From positions 1-64,000 of the forward strand of contig NZ_LACC01000029.1 in the NCBI RefSeq assembly GCF_000967965.1: 64,000 bases of DNA, read 5' to 3'. The notes below the pieces were generated by a model, which saw nothing but the letters and a program-made list of their open reading frames with translations, had not been told where the DNA came from and made no database searches. Positions 8,200 to 16,618 of the stretch are shown here, in pieces (position 1 is the first letter of the stretch; the number at the start of each line of letters is the position of its first letter). The DNA comes from Pseudomonas fluorescens (GTDB taxonomy: Bacteria; Pseudomonadota; Gammaproteobacteria; Pseudomonadales; Pseudomonadaceae). Both the position numbers and the translations under genes were made by a program.

Positions 8200-9093
8200 A
8201 TGAGCCATGACCTTCCTCCGCTGAACGCGCTTCGCGCCTTCGAAGCCACTGCCCGCCTGAACAGCGTCAGTCAGGCGGCCGAACAGCTGCACGTCACCCA
8301 CGGCGCGGTCAGCCGGCAGCTCAAGGTGCTTGAAGAACACCTCGGCGTAAGCCTGTTCATCAAGGACGGTCGCGGCCTGAAACTCACAGATGCCGGGTTG
8401 CGCCTGCGTGACGCCAGCAGCGAAGCCTTCGAGCGTCTGCGCAGCGTATGCGCCGAACTCACACAAAGCACAGCCGATGCGCCATTCGTGCTCGGTTGCT
8501 CGGGAAGCCTGCTGGCGCGCTGGTTTATCCCGCGACTGGGGCGACTCAATGCCGACCTGCCGGACTTGCGCCTGCACCTGTCGGCCGGAGAAGGCGATCT
8601 GGATCCGCGAAGACCGGGGCTCGATGCCTTGCTGGTATTTGCCGAGCCACCCTGGCCGGCGGACATGCAGGTTTTTGAACTCGCCAGCGAACGTATCGGC
8701 CCGGTCATGAGCCCTAGGTTCGTCGGCTATGAACGGCTCAAGCAAGCGCCGGAAACCGCGCTGCTGAACGAACCCTTGCTGCACACCACCTCACGCCCGC
8801 AAGCCTGGCCGAACTGGGCGCAACCACGCGGGCTCGACCCCAGGGCGCTGAAGTACGGTCAGGGATTTGAACATTTGTATTACTTGCTGGAAGCCGCTGT
8901 CGCAGGTCTGGGCGTGGCGATTGCCCCCGAACCCTTGGTGACGGAGGACTTGAAGGCCGGCCGCCTGGTTGCGCCTTGGGGCTTCAGTGAAACCCCGGCG
9001 CAACTGGCGTTGTGGCTACCCAAGCGCGCCGCGGACGGGCGCGCCCGGCAGCTGGCGCAGTGGCTCAAGAACGAACTGCGTCGAGCGGATTAA
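8200..9093 (+). CDS. trpI: LysR-family activator of trpBA
   Basis: The 297-residue protein has an N-terminal winged helix-turn-helix (NALRAFEATARLNSVSQAAEQLHVTHGAVSRQ read in two parts, about 9-40) and a LysR substrate-binding domain. In pseudomonads TrpI senses indoleglycerol phosphate and turns on trpBA. Its divergent position beside trpB and the operator abutting its start fix the assignment. The stop overlaps the convergent DUF883 gene by four bases. Confidence 0.95.
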   Translation: MSHDLPPLNALRAFEATARLNSVSQAAEQLHVTHGAVSRQLKVLEEHLGVSLFIKDGRGLKLTDAGLRLRDASSEAFERLRSVCAELTQSTADAPFVLGCSGSLLARWFIPRLGRLNADLPDLRLHLSAGEGDLDPRRPGLDALLVFAEPPWPADMQVFELASERIGPVMSPRFVGYERLKQAPETALLNEPLLHTTSRPQAWPNWAQPRGLDPRALKYGQGFEHLYYLLEAAVAGLGVAIAPEPLVTEDLKAGRLVAPWGFSETPAQLALWLPKRAADGRARQLAQWLKNELRRAD

Positions 9094-9413
9094 TCACGCT
9101 TGCACAACAGATAAGCGGCCAGCAGGCCCAATGCGCCCACGGCGACACCAGCTGTTGTCCAGGGGTGGTCCTGGGCGTAGTCCCGGGTGGCAATCCCGGT
9201 TTCGCGGGTTTTGACCTTGACCTCTTCATAAGCATCGGCAAGCAGATGGCGCGAGTGCTTCAAGGCATTCTCGGCGTTGCTTTTCAGGGTCTTGAGGGTT
9301 TTACGCGACTCGTCCGAGGCGTCGTCCTTCAGGCTTTCCAAAGACTTGAGCAGACTCTCGATCTCGGCTTCCATGCTTTGCAATGAGGCTTTGCGTAACG
9401 AGGTGTTGGCCAT
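9090..9413 (-). CDS. DUF883 (ElaB/YqjD) inner-membrane protein
   Basis: The 107-residue protein is a long charged helix (SMEAEIESLLKSLESLKDD and following) ending in one transmembrane segment near the C-terminus (AGVAVGALGLLAAYLL), with the family element DHPWTTAGVA. E. coli relatives ElaB and YqjD are C-tail-anchored, stationary-phase and stress-linked, and YqjD binds ribosomes. The start is set at 9413, where AGGAG is well placed; an upstream ATG at 9464 has no good site. It converges with trpI. Confidence 0.9.
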   Translation of the reverse strand: MANTSLRKASLQSMEAEIESLLKSLESLKDDASDESRKTLKTLKSNAENALKHSRHLLADAYEEVKVKTRETGIATRDYAQDHPWTTAGVAVGALGLLAAYLLCKRD

Positions 9414-9570
9414 GGTGGCTCTCCTGCATCGGTGATGAGTGGCGTGTGTTGGTTGGGACTTCATGGGTTCGAGAAAGTGCAGAAAATCTGAACTTCACAC
9501 TCGGAACGGCCAACAGAAGAAATAGGAAAAATCACTGCTAGTCTGTAATTCACACGCCGAGGAGAACGCC

Positions 9571-9786
9571 ATGTCTGACCATCACACCTACAAGAAAGTC
9601 GAGCTGATCGGCTCGTCCACCAGCAGTATCGAAGATGCGATCAATAACGCGCTGGCCGAAGCCAGCAAAAGCATCAAGTACATGGAATGGTTTGAAGTGA
9701 CCGAGACCCGTGGGCACATCAGGGACGGCAAGGCAGCACACTTTCAGGTGACCTTGAAAGTCGGATTCCGGATTGCCAGCAGCTGA
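9571..9786 (+). CDS. Dodecin flavin-binding protein
   Basis: The 71-residue protein matches the dodecin family: VELIGSSTSSIEDAINNAL, then YMEWFEVTETRG, then FQVTLKVGFRI. Dodecins form hollow dodecamers that store and shield flavins (FMN or riboflavin) in the cytoplasm. The length is normal. AGGAG upstream of the ATG (around 9559-9563) supports the start. It stands alone, with its own short upstream region of about 157 bases shared with the divergent DUF883 gene. Confidence 0.95.
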   Translation: MSDHHTYKKVELIGSSTSSIEDAINNALAEASKSIKYMEWFEVTETRGHIRDGKAAHFQVTLKVGFRIASS

Positions 9787-9907
9787 CTTTGGGCTAGTCT
9801 TCTGAACTTGCACGCCGGTCGAATGCCATAGGGAATGGCAAAGCACTCCATGAGTGCGTCCGGCTGACGGCTGGTTACCCCTATGATCCGACCAGGGAAT
9901 GCAACCG

Positions 9908-10129
9908 ATGAAGAAGTTTATGTTGGCAGTAGCTTTGTTGAGCCTTGCGGGGAGCGCATTGGCGGGCGGCAAACCATGCGAAGAGCTGAAAGCCGAAATT
10001 GCAGCGAAACTTGATGCCAAGGGCGTTTCCGGTTATTCGCTGGAGATTGTCGACAAAGGTGCCGCTGCCGGCGGGAAAGTTGTTGGCAAATGCGAAGAGG
10101 GCGCCAAAGTGATCGTCTATAAAAAGTAG
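9908..10129 (+). CDS. DUF1161 secreted protein (copy 1)
   Basis: A 73-residue protein with signal peptide MKKFMLAVALLSLAGSALA, then KPCEELKAEIAAKLDAKGV, EIVDKG and VVGKCEEGAKVIVYKK. Two cysteines probably form a periplasmic disulfide. An in-frame ATG at 9899 is possible, but 9908 gives the better signal peptide and ribosome spacing. A close paralogue lies at 11683-11916 on the same strand. Family function is unknown. Confidence 0.88.
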   Translation: MKKFMLAVALLSLAGSALAGGKPCEELKAEIAAKLDAKGVSGYSLEIVDKGAAAGGKVVGKCEEGAKVIVYKK

Positions 10130-10148
10130 ACAGATACTCGCCCGAATG

Positions 10149-10178
10149 AAAAAGCCGACGCCGTGGCGCCGGCTTTTT
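10149..10178. terminator. Bidirectional terminator
   Basis: AAAAAGCCG...CGGCTTTTT hairpin with one mismatch in the stem, between the DUF1161 gene and the converging monooxygenase gene. Confidence 0.8.
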
Positions 10179-10197
10179 CATGCCTGTCGTTTGAGCA

Positions 10198-11199
10198 TCA
10201 GCCCCGCATGACCTGCGCCAGCAGCTCGTAGGAATGCACGCGATCGGCATGTTCGTACAGGTCACAGGTGAAAATCAGCTCGTCGGCCTGGGTCTGTTCG
10301 ATCAGGAACTCGAGTTTGGCGCGGATTTTCTGCGGGCTGCCGATCATGGCCAATCCAAGGAAATCGTGCACGGCATCTTTCTCATGGGGCAGCCACAGGC
10401 CGTCCATGGTCTTCACCGGCGGACGCTGTACCAGGCTTTGGCCACGCATCAGGGCGAGAATCCGCTGGAACACCGAAGTCGCCAGGTAATCGGCCTGCTC
10501 GTCAGTATCGGCTGCCACCAATGGCACGCCGAGCATCACGTAGGGCTTGTCCAAAACGGCTGACGGCTTGAAGTGATTGCGGTAGACCCGAATCGCTTCA
10601 TGCATGTAGCGCGGTGCGAAATGCGAGGCGAAGGCGTAGGGCAGGCCGCGCTCACCGGCCAATTGCGCACTGAACAGGCTCGATCCCAATAACCAAACCG
10701 GCACATTAGTCCCGGTTCCCGGCATGGCGATGATGCGTTGGTCCGGGGTACGTGGCCCGAGGTAGCGCACCAGTTCCGCCACATCTTCCGGGAAGTCGTC
10801 GGCGCTGCCGGAGCGTTCGCGGCGCAGCGCGCGTGCGGTCATCTGGTCGGAACCGGGGGCACGCCCCAGTCCCAGATCGATCCGGCCCGGATAAAGGCTT
10901 TCCAGGGTGCCGAACTGCTCGGCGATCACCAACGGTGCGTGGTTGGGCAACATCACCCCGCCCGAACCGACTCGAATGGTCGACGTACCACCGGCCAGAT
11001 AACCGAGCAGCACCGAAGTCGCGGAACTGGCGATGCCATCCATGTTGTGGTGCTCAGCCACCCAGAAGCGGTTGTAACCGAACTTCTCGACGTGCTGCGC
11101 CAGGTCAAGCGAGTTGCGTAGCGACTGGGCCGCGCTGCCGTTCTCGCGCACTGGCACCAGATCGAGGGTCGAGAACTTGATATCGGACAGTCGTTTCAT
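10198..11199 (-). CDS. Luciferase-like (LLM class) flavin-dependent oxidoreductase
   Basis: The 333-residue protein has the bacterial-luciferase TIM-barrel fold: WVAEHHNM (about 47-54), VGSGGVMLPNHAPL and GRIDLGLGRAPGSD. Relatives use reduced FMN and oxygen to oxidise diverse substrates; many, like E. coli YhbW, have no known substrate. The start at 11199 (MKRLSDIKFS) is chosen because it matches family N-termini; the frame continues upstream to about 11274 without support. It sits between two DUF1161 genes. Confidence 0.88.
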   Translation of the reverse strand: MKRLSDIKFSTLDLVPVRENGSAAQSLRNSLDLAQHVEKFGYNRFWVAEHHNMDGIASSATSVLLGYLAGGTSTIRVGSGGVMLPNHAPLVIAEQFGTLESLYPGRIDLGLGRAPGSDQMTARALRRERSGSADDFPEDVAELVRYLGPRTPDQRIIAMPGTGTNVPVWLLGSSLFSAQLAGERGLPYAFASHFAPRYMHEAIRVYRNHFKPSAVLDKPYVMLGVPLVAADTDEQADYLATSVFQRILALMRGQSLVQRPPVKTMDGLWLPHEKDAVHDFLGLAMIGSPQKIRAKLEFLIEQTQADELIFTCDLYEHADRVHSYELLAQVMRG

Positions 11200-11388
11200 A
11201 AACCTGCTTCTCCAATTGAGGGCGCAGGTTTGTTCTTGCGAACGCAAACCTGCCGAATCCAAAAGCGTGTTCATGCAATGAGGGCATATACCCGAGTTTC
11301 AATAGCCGGGTAAAAAATCCCGTGAAAAAAGCAGACTGATCTGACGAGATGAACTTTGCCCCGCCGTCTATCCTCACAACCCTGGCAA

Positions 11389-11502
11389 GCGAAAACCACG
11401 AAGGCGCAGTTCGAATAACTCAGCAACAAGGCCAAAGAGGGCTGTCCGGTGTCCAAAGTGCTGAATGCGAAGATCAGCCTGGAGGCAACGTTGGTCGGCT
11501 AG
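11389..11502 (+). pseudogene. osmC: Remnant of an OsmC-family peroxiredoxin gene
   Basis: Reading from 11389 to the TAG at 11500-11502 gives KAQFE, an in-frame TAA (11416-11418), then LSNKAKEGCPVSKVLNAKI and SLEATLVG. This is the C-terminus of OsmC proteins, including the resolving-cysteine motif CPVSK. The N-terminal part with the first redox cysteine is absent; the 190 bases upstream are not recognisably OsmC. It is a decayed fragment, probably from a deletion beside the monooxygenase gene. An inverted AAAAGATCG/CGATCTTTTTT pair follows (about 11519-11587), possibly the old terminator. Confidence 0.7.
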
Positions 11503-11682
11503 ATTTTCGTTGAGAACAAAAGATCGCAGCCTTGCGCAATCTGCCGGGATCATTCGGTAAAAGGTGCTCAAGACTACGATCTTTTTTGTGTCGCGACAGA
11601 CTTGCCAGCTAAAACTGTGGTCGAATAAATGACAGCAGCGAAAACCCACGATTGTGCGTGCTGCCTCAAAGGAGCTTCAACC

Positions 11683-11916
11683 ATGAAACGTTTTGCCTTG
11701 GCGGTTATCTGTTGCGCACTGGCCACTTCGGCCTTGGCGGCACCGAAACCCTGCGAAGAACTCAAGGCCGAGATCGAAGCCAAGATTCAGGCCAGCGGCG
11801 TCACTTCCTACACGCTTGAAATCGTCACCAACGACGAGGTACACGACCAGAACATGGTCGTTGGCTCGTGCGAAAACGGCACCAGGAAAATCATCTACCA
11901 GAAGAACGACCGCTGA
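11683..11916 (+). CDS. DUF1161 secreted protein (copy 2)
   Basis: The 77-residue product has signal peptide MKRFALAVICCALATSALA, then KPCEELKAEIEAKIQASGV, LEIVTNDEV and VVGSCENGTRKIIYQKN. It aligns along its whole length with the copy at 9908-10129, apart from a short insertion before VVG. AAAGGAG eight bases upstream fixes the start; the frame also continues upstream to 11629 without support. Probably periplasmic, with one disulfide; function unknown. Confidence 0.88.
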   Translation: MKRFALAVICCALATSALAAPKPCEELKAEIEAKIQASGVTSYTLEIVTNDEVHDQNMVVGSCENGTRKIIYQKNDR

Positions 11917-11920
11917 CACC

Positions 11921-12343
11921 TCACATCAAGCAGTAAGACTCCCGATCTTCTGCAACGATCTCCCGCTTGGCGTTGTATAGCCTGGCTTCAGGAATGAAGG
12001 CAATCGAGCGGCCTTCAAGCACATAACGTTGGCCGGCTTCGAAATGATCGAAGTTGATGGTCAAGTAACATATGCGTTCAGAAGGGCCGCCCATCATGTT
12101 CAAGCCCCCGCCACCAGGTACTTCGAAGTCGAAGCGGACGATCAGTTCATGGCTGCCGGGCATAACCTCAAAATAACGCCCGTCGGCCAAGCGTTGTTTA
12201 TCCAGACGCTCGGCCATCAGCAATTTGTCGTTAGGGAAGGGCGTGGAAAAATCGACCCAGGCCATCTTTGGATTAGCCGTCGGCATCGGGCTCTGACAGC
12301 CAGCGACAACGCTGGCAGCCAGCAACAGCATCAACCTGCGCAT
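11921..12343 (-). CDS. PA0061/PA0062-family lipoprotein (copy 1)
   Basis: The 140-residue protein begins MRRLMLLLAASVVAGC with a lipobox (VAGC, C16). The mature part has FEVMPGSHELIVRFDFEV, CYLTINFDHFEAGQRYVLEG and LYNAKREIVAEDR. It shares this plan with the neighbour at 12385-12807, marking them as tandem paralogues corresponding to PA0061 and PA0062. Residue +2 is Q, so outer-membrane sorting is expected by the Lol rule. Function unknown. Confidence 0.88.
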   Translation of the reverse strand: MRRLMLLLAASVVAGCQSPMPTANPKMAWVDFSTPFPNDKLLMAERLDKQRLADGRYFEVMPGSHELIVRFDFEVPGGGGLNMMGGPSERICYLTINFDHFEAGQRYVLEGRSIAFIPEARLYNAKREIVAEDRESYCLM

Positions 12344-12357
12344 GATGAATGTCCCAA

Positions 12358-12382
12358 GGGGTTATGCATTCAGCATAACCCC
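12358..12382 (-). other. Hairpin between the two lipoprotein genes
   Basis: GGGGTTATGC and GCATAACCCC form a perfect 10-bp stem around ATTCA. It lies between the stop of the first-transcribed lipoprotein and the start of the second, with no T run. It probably sets differential mRNA stability rather than termination. Confidence 0.5.
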
Positions 12383-12384
12383 GA

Positions 12385-12807
12385 TCAGGAGTGTTGACAG
12401 CCCGCAGGCGTGCCTTGGCCAATCACTTTTCGCTGTTGATCGTAGAGTTTCGCCCAAGGCCGAAAGCCGATGTTCCCCGCCTGCAGCTGATAACGCTCGC
12501 CCGCGTTGAAGTCGTTGAATTTCACGCTCAGTTGGCAATCGCGCCACAACGGCTCGGCGTCGGGGCCGATGTTGGTGGGCTGGACCGTGAATTGGTAGCG
12601 GACCGTCAGCTCATGGCTACCGGGCTGGACCTGGAAATAGCGTTTATCGTCGGTGGCCTTGTCATCGACCTCCAGTGCCTGCAGCTTCGTATCTTCTTGC
12701 TTCGAGTCCAGGTCGATCCAGGCTTGCGCAGGATCAGGGCGGGGTAGTCCGAAAAAAGCACAGCCGGCCAGCATCAGCAGGCCTCCTGTCAGTATCAACA
12801 TGCGCAT
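12385..12807 (-). CDS. PA0061/PA0062-family lipoprotein (copy 2)
   Basis: The 140-residue protein starts MRMLILTGGLLMLAGC with a lipobox (LAGC). The mature region has YFQVQPGSHELTVRYQFTV, CQLSVKFNDFNAGERYQLQ and KLYDQQRKVIGQG, parallel to the downstream paralogue. It is the promoter-proximal gene of the pair. The 58-base gap to the divergent aminopeptidase gene must hold both promoters. Confidence 0.88.
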   Translation of the reverse strand: MRMLILTGGLLMLAGCAFFGLPRPDPAQAWIDLDSKQEDTKLQALEVDDKATDDKRYFQVQPGSHELTVRYQFTVQPTNIGPDAEPLWRDCQLSVKFNDFNAGERYQLQAGNIGFRPWAKLYDQQRKVIGQGTPAGCQHS

Positions 12808-12865
12808 AGCGAGCTCCAGTCAGGCGGGATAGTCTTGCGGAAAGACTCTCCAAGGAAGAATTATT

Positions 12866-13960
12866 GTGATCAGGCCGCTTCCTAGCCTTGGGTTACTTGA
12901 TCGCGTTTTTCGCGTTTTGTTTCCGAGCCTGTTGTTTTTGTTGCTCAACGGCTGCACCAGCGCCAGCTATTACAGCCAACTGGCCAGCGGCCAACTGCAG
13001 TTGCTGCGGGCCAGGGAGCCGGTTTTCAGCGTGATTGCCGACCCGGCGCGCGATCAAAAACTGCGTACACACCTGGAGCAATCGCAAAAGGCCCGAACTT
13101 TCGCCAGCCAGCAATTGCACCTGCCGGATAACCAGAGTTACCGCTTGTACGCGGACATTGGGCGGCCCTTCGTCGTCTGGAATGTATTCGCCACGCCGGA
13201 ATTCTCCCTCAAGCCCGTAAACCACTGCTTCCCCATCGCCGGTTGCGTGGCCTATCGCGGTTACTACAGCCAGAGCGCAGCCCGCGGCGCAGCGGCTTTG
13301 CAACGCTTGCAGGGCATGGACGTGTCGATAGGCGGCGTCGAGGCCTATTCGACACTCGGCTGGTTCAACGACCCGATCATCAGTTCGATGATGGGCTGGG
13401 GGGATGAGCGACTGGCCACGCTGATCTTTCACGAGCTGGCCCATCAGCGCTTCTATGTGAAGGACGACACGGAGTTCAACGAATCCTTCGCCACCTTCGT
13501 CGAGCAGGAAGGTACTCGCCAATGGCGCGCCTACCGCCACCTGCCACCGGATAACAATGCGCAGGCGCGTCAGCGCGACCAGTTCACTGAGTTGGTGCTC
13601 AAGACCCGCACCCGACTGGAACAGCTTTACACCTTGCCGCTGCCAACTGAACAAATGCGCCAGCGCAAGGTGGCCGAGTTCGAGCGCTTGCGCAGCGAAT
13701 ACCGACAATTGCGCGACAGCCAGTGGGCCGCCGACAAACGCTACGACGCCTGGATCTATGCCCCGATGAACAATGCCCGGCTATTGCCGTTTGGCTTGTA
13801 CGACCAATGGGTGCCGGCTTTTGCCGCGCTGTTCCATCAGGAGAATGGCGACTGGCTCCAATTTTACGCCTCTGTGGAAAAGCTCGGCGCCTTGCCGACA
13901 GGCGAGCGCAAGGCTGCGCTCAAAGCGTTGGAAGGGGCCGATCAACCAAAGAACCAGTAG
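12866..13960 (+). CDS. Membrane-anchored predicted aminopeptidase (COG4324)
   Basis: The 364-residue protein begins at a GTG with AAGGAAG upstream. A hydrophobic leader ends in LLNGC, a probable lipobox (C30). The zinc-peptidase motif HELAHQRFYVKDDTEFNESFA (read as HELAH then NESFA) supplies two His and a distal Glu, and the family is annotated as aminopeptidase (PF10023). No substrate is established. Its end overlaps the convergent nucleoside-recognition gene by 19 bases. Confidence 0.85.
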   Translation: MIRPLPSLGLLDRVFRVLFPSLLFLLLNGCTSASYYSQLASGQLQLLRAREPVFSVIADPARDQKLRTHLEQSQKARTFASQQLHLPDNQSYRLYADIGRPFVVWNVFATPEFSLKPVNHCFPIAGCVAYRGYYSQSAARGAAALQRLQGMDVSIGGVEAYSTLGWFNDPIISSMMGWGDERLATLIFHELAHQRFYVKDDTEFNESFATFVEQEGTRQWRAYRHLPPDNNAQARQRDQFTELVLKTRTRLEQLYTLPLPTEQMRQRKVAEFERLRSEYRQLRDSQWAADKRYDAWIYAPMNNARLLPFGLYDQWVPAFAALFHQENGDWLQFYASVEKLGALPTGERKAALKALEGADQPKNQ

Positions 13961-15171
13961 CAAACCCCAATCGCACCCAGCACACCGGCAAGCTCGGCCA
14001 GCAATGCACAACCGACGGCATGGCGTGCACGCTGGATGCCCACGGCGCCGAAGTACACCGCCAGAACATAGAACGTCGTTTCGGTACTGCCCTGGACCGT
14101 TGCCGCCACCAGCGCCGGGAAGCTGTCCACGCCCGAGGTCTTCATGGTTTCAATCAACATCGCCCGGGCGGCGCTACCGGAGAAGGGTTTGACCATTGCC
14201 GTAGGCAGCGCATCGACGAAACGCGTGTCCCAACCGGCCCATTCCACCAGATGGCGAATGCCATCCAGACCAAAGTCCAGCGCCCCGGACGCACGCAGTA
14301 CGCCTACCGCGCAGAGCATCGCCACCAGGTAGGGCAGCAAGTTCTTGGCGACGTCGAAACCCTCTTTGGCACCTTCAACGAAGGCCTCGTAGACCTTCAC
14401 TTTGCGCAGCGCGCCGATCACTAAGAACAGCATGATCAGGCCAAACAGCGTCAGGTTGCCGAGGATCGATGACAGGCCGGCCAGCGCAGTCGCCGATAGG
14501 GTCGCCAGCAACGCCATGAAAGCACCGAGGGCGAGGGCGCCGGGGATCAGGTAGGCCAGCACTACGGGGTCCCAGATGCGCAGGCGCTGCATGAACGCCA
14601 CCGACAGGAAGCCGACAATGGTAGAGCAACTGGTCGCCAGCAGGATCGGCAGGAACACCAGTGTCGGGTCCGGCGCACCTTGCTGGGCGCGATACATGAA
14701 GATCGTCACCGGCAGCAGGGTCAGCGAGGATGCGTTGAGCACCAGGAACAGGATCTGTGCGTTGCTGGCGACGGTAGCGCTGGGATTGAGCTCTTGCAGC
14801 GCTTTCATGGCCTTGAGGCCGATCGGCGTGGCGGCGTTGTCCAGGCCCAGGCCATTGGCGGCGAAGTTCAGGGTGATCAGGCCGATGGCCGGATGACCCG
14901 GCGGGACTTCCGGCATCAGGCGCAAGAACAGTGGCCCCAGGGCCTTGGCCAGCCATTCGACGATGCCGGCTTTCTCGGCAATGCGCAGAAAACCCAGCCA
15001 GAGGGTGAGGGTGCCGAACAGCAGCACCATGACTTCGACCGACAGCTTGGCCATGGCAAAAATGCTTTCCACCATCGCCGCGAATATCCCGGCGTTGCCG
15101 CCAATCAGCCACTGGGCCAGCGCCGATACGGCTGCCACGATGAAGAAGCCAAGCCACAGGCCATTGAGCAT
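13942..15171 (-). CDS. Nucleoside recognition domain membrane protein (SpmA-SpmB type)
   Basis: The 409-residue polytopic protein contains two nucleoside-recognition (Gate) domains. The first covers roughly 1-200 with NFAANGLGLDNAATPIG; the second covers roughly 220-409 with PFSGSAARAMLIE and GSTETTFYVLAVYFG. These match Bacillus spore maturation proteins SpmA and SpmB, here fused in one chain as is usual in Gram-negative bacteria. Transport is suspected but the substrate is unknown. Confidence 0.85.
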   Translation of the reverse strand: MLNGLWLGFFIVAAVSALAQWLIGGNAGIFAAMVESIFAMAKLSVEVMVLLFGTLTLWLGFLRIAEKAGIVEWLAKALGPLFLRLMPEVPPGHPAIGLITLNFAANGLGLDNAATPIGLKAMKALQELNPSATVASNAQILFLVLNASSLTLLPVTIFMYRAQQGAPDPTLVFLPILLATSCSTIVGFLSVAFMQRLRIWDPVVLAYLIPGALALGAFMALLATLSATALAGLSSILGNLTLFGLIMLFLVIGALRKVKVYEAFVEGAKEGFDVAKNLLPYLVAMLCAVGVLRASGALDFGLDGIRHLVEWAGWDTRFVDALPTAMVKPFSGSAARAMLIETMKTSGVDSFPALVAATVQGSTETTFYVLAVYFGAVGIQRARHAVGCALLAELAGVLGAIGVCYWFFG

Positions 15172-15222
15172 CAGTCAAATCCCCCCAAAAGATCCGCGAA
15201 TGATAGCGGGGTGGCCAGAAAC

Positions 15223-15254
15223 GACAAACCCCGGATTTCTCCGGGGTTTGTCTG
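15223..15254. terminator. Terminator hairpin
   Basis: An 11-bp stem (CAAACCCCGGA and TCCGGGGTTTG) with a TTTC loop, downstream of gltP on the minus strand and upstream of the SpmAB-like gene. Poly-T tails are weak. Confidence 0.65.
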
Positions 15255-15286
15255 GTGCGGTAGATGCTCCCACATGGGGTATTGCA

Positions 15287-16618
15287 TCAGCTCTTGGAAA
15301 TTTCACCCGCCGGCAGTTTTTCCTTGCTGCGCCAGTGCGGCAGGGAGTTCCAGTAGCGCTGGCCCTTGGCGTCGTCGTACATGCCTTCCCAACGAGCGAT
15401 AACCAGAACAGCCAGGGCGTTGCCGATCACGTTCAGTGCGGTACGGGCCATGTCCATGACGCGGTCGACACCGGCGATGAACGCCAGGCCTTCCAGAGGG
15501 ATACCGACGCTGCCCAGGGTGGCCAGCAGTACCACGAAGGACACTCCCGGTACGCCGGCGATGCCTTTGGAGGTGACCATCAACGTCAGTACCAGCAGCA
15601 GTTGCTGGCTGATCGACAGGTCGATGCCATACAGCTGGGCAATGAAGATCGCCGCGATGCTTTGGTAGAGGGTCGAACCGTCGAGGTTGAACGAGTAACC
15701 GGTCGGCACCACGAAGCTGCAAATGGCTTTCGGCGCGCCGTAGGCTTCCATCTTCTCGATCACGCGCGGCAGCACGGTTTCGGAGCTGGCGGTGGAGTAG
15801 GCCAGTACCAGTTCATCTTTAAAGATGCGCATCAGCTTGATCACCGAGAAGCCGAACAGGCGAGCGATCAGGCCCAGGATCACGAAAGCGAAGAAGGCGA
15901 TGGCGAAGTAAACCAGGATCACCAGTTTGGCCAGCGGAATCAGCGACGCGAAGCCGAAGTTGGCCACAGTCACCGCGATCAGTGCGAACACGCCGATCGG
16001 AGCGTAGTTCATGATCATGTGAGTGACCTTGAACATGCTTTCCGATACACCCTGGAACATCTTCACCAGCGGCTCGCGCAGGTCCGCCTGCAGGCTCGAC
16101 AAACCGAGACCGAACAGTACAGAGAAGAAGATGATCGGCAGCATTTCGCCGCGAACCATGGCCGCAAAGATGTTCGACGGGATCAGGTTGAGGATGGTTT
16201 CGATGAACGCGTGTTCATGCTGTACCTCGGCCGCCGTGGCCTGGTACTTGGAAATGTCCACAGTGCCCAGGGTGCTCATGTCGATGCCGGCACCCGGATG
16301 GAACAGGTTGGCCAACAGCAGACCGACCACGATGGCAATGGTGGTGACGATTTCGAAGTAGATGATGGTCTTGAAGCCGATGCGCCCCAGCTTCTTGGCG
16401 TCTCCGACGCCGGCAATGCCGACGATCAAGGAGGAGATGACGATCGGGATCACGATCATCTTGATCAGACGGATAAAGATATCGCCTGCCGGTTGCAGGA
16501 CGTTGCTGATCCACCAGGCTTTTTCGGCACTGAAATGGTTGAGCAGCGCACCGATTGCAATCCCCAATACCAGACCGATGAGGATCTGCCAGGCGAGGCT
16601 AAGCTTTGCCTTCTTCAT
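15287..16618 (-). CDS. gltP: Proton/glutamate-aspartate symporter
   Basis: The 443-residue inner-membrane carrier belongs to the DAACS family. Signatures include the serine-rich SSETVLPRV, the substrate-binding PTGYSFNLDGSTLYQS and the MVTSKGIAGVPG loop. It imports glutamate and aspartate with protons or sodium. The position near DUF1328 and algB matches PA5479 in P. aeruginosa, which is gltP. A long gene-poor stretch lies upstream. Confidence 0.92.
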   Translation of the reverse strand: MKKAKLSLAWQILIGLVLGIAIGALLNHFSAEKAWWISNVLQPAGDIFIRLIKMIVIPIVISSLIVGIAGVGDAKKLGRIGFKTIIYFEIVTTIAIVVGLLLANLFHPGAGIDMSTLGTVDISKYQATAAEVQHEHAFIETILNLIPSNIFAAMVRGEMLPIIFFSVLFGLGLSSLQADLREPLVKMFQGVSESMFKVTHMIMNYAPIGVFALIAVTVANFGFASLIPLAKLVILVYFAIAFFAFVILGLIARLFGFSVIKLMRIFKDELVLAYSTASSETVLPRVIEKMEAYGAPKAICSFVVPTGYSFNLDGSTLYQSIAAIFIAQLYGIDLSISQQLLLVLTLMVTSKGIAGVPGVSFVVLLATLGSVGIPLEGLAFIAGVDRVMDMARTALNVIGNALAVLVIARWEGMYDDAKGQRYWNSLPHWRSKEKLPAGEISKS

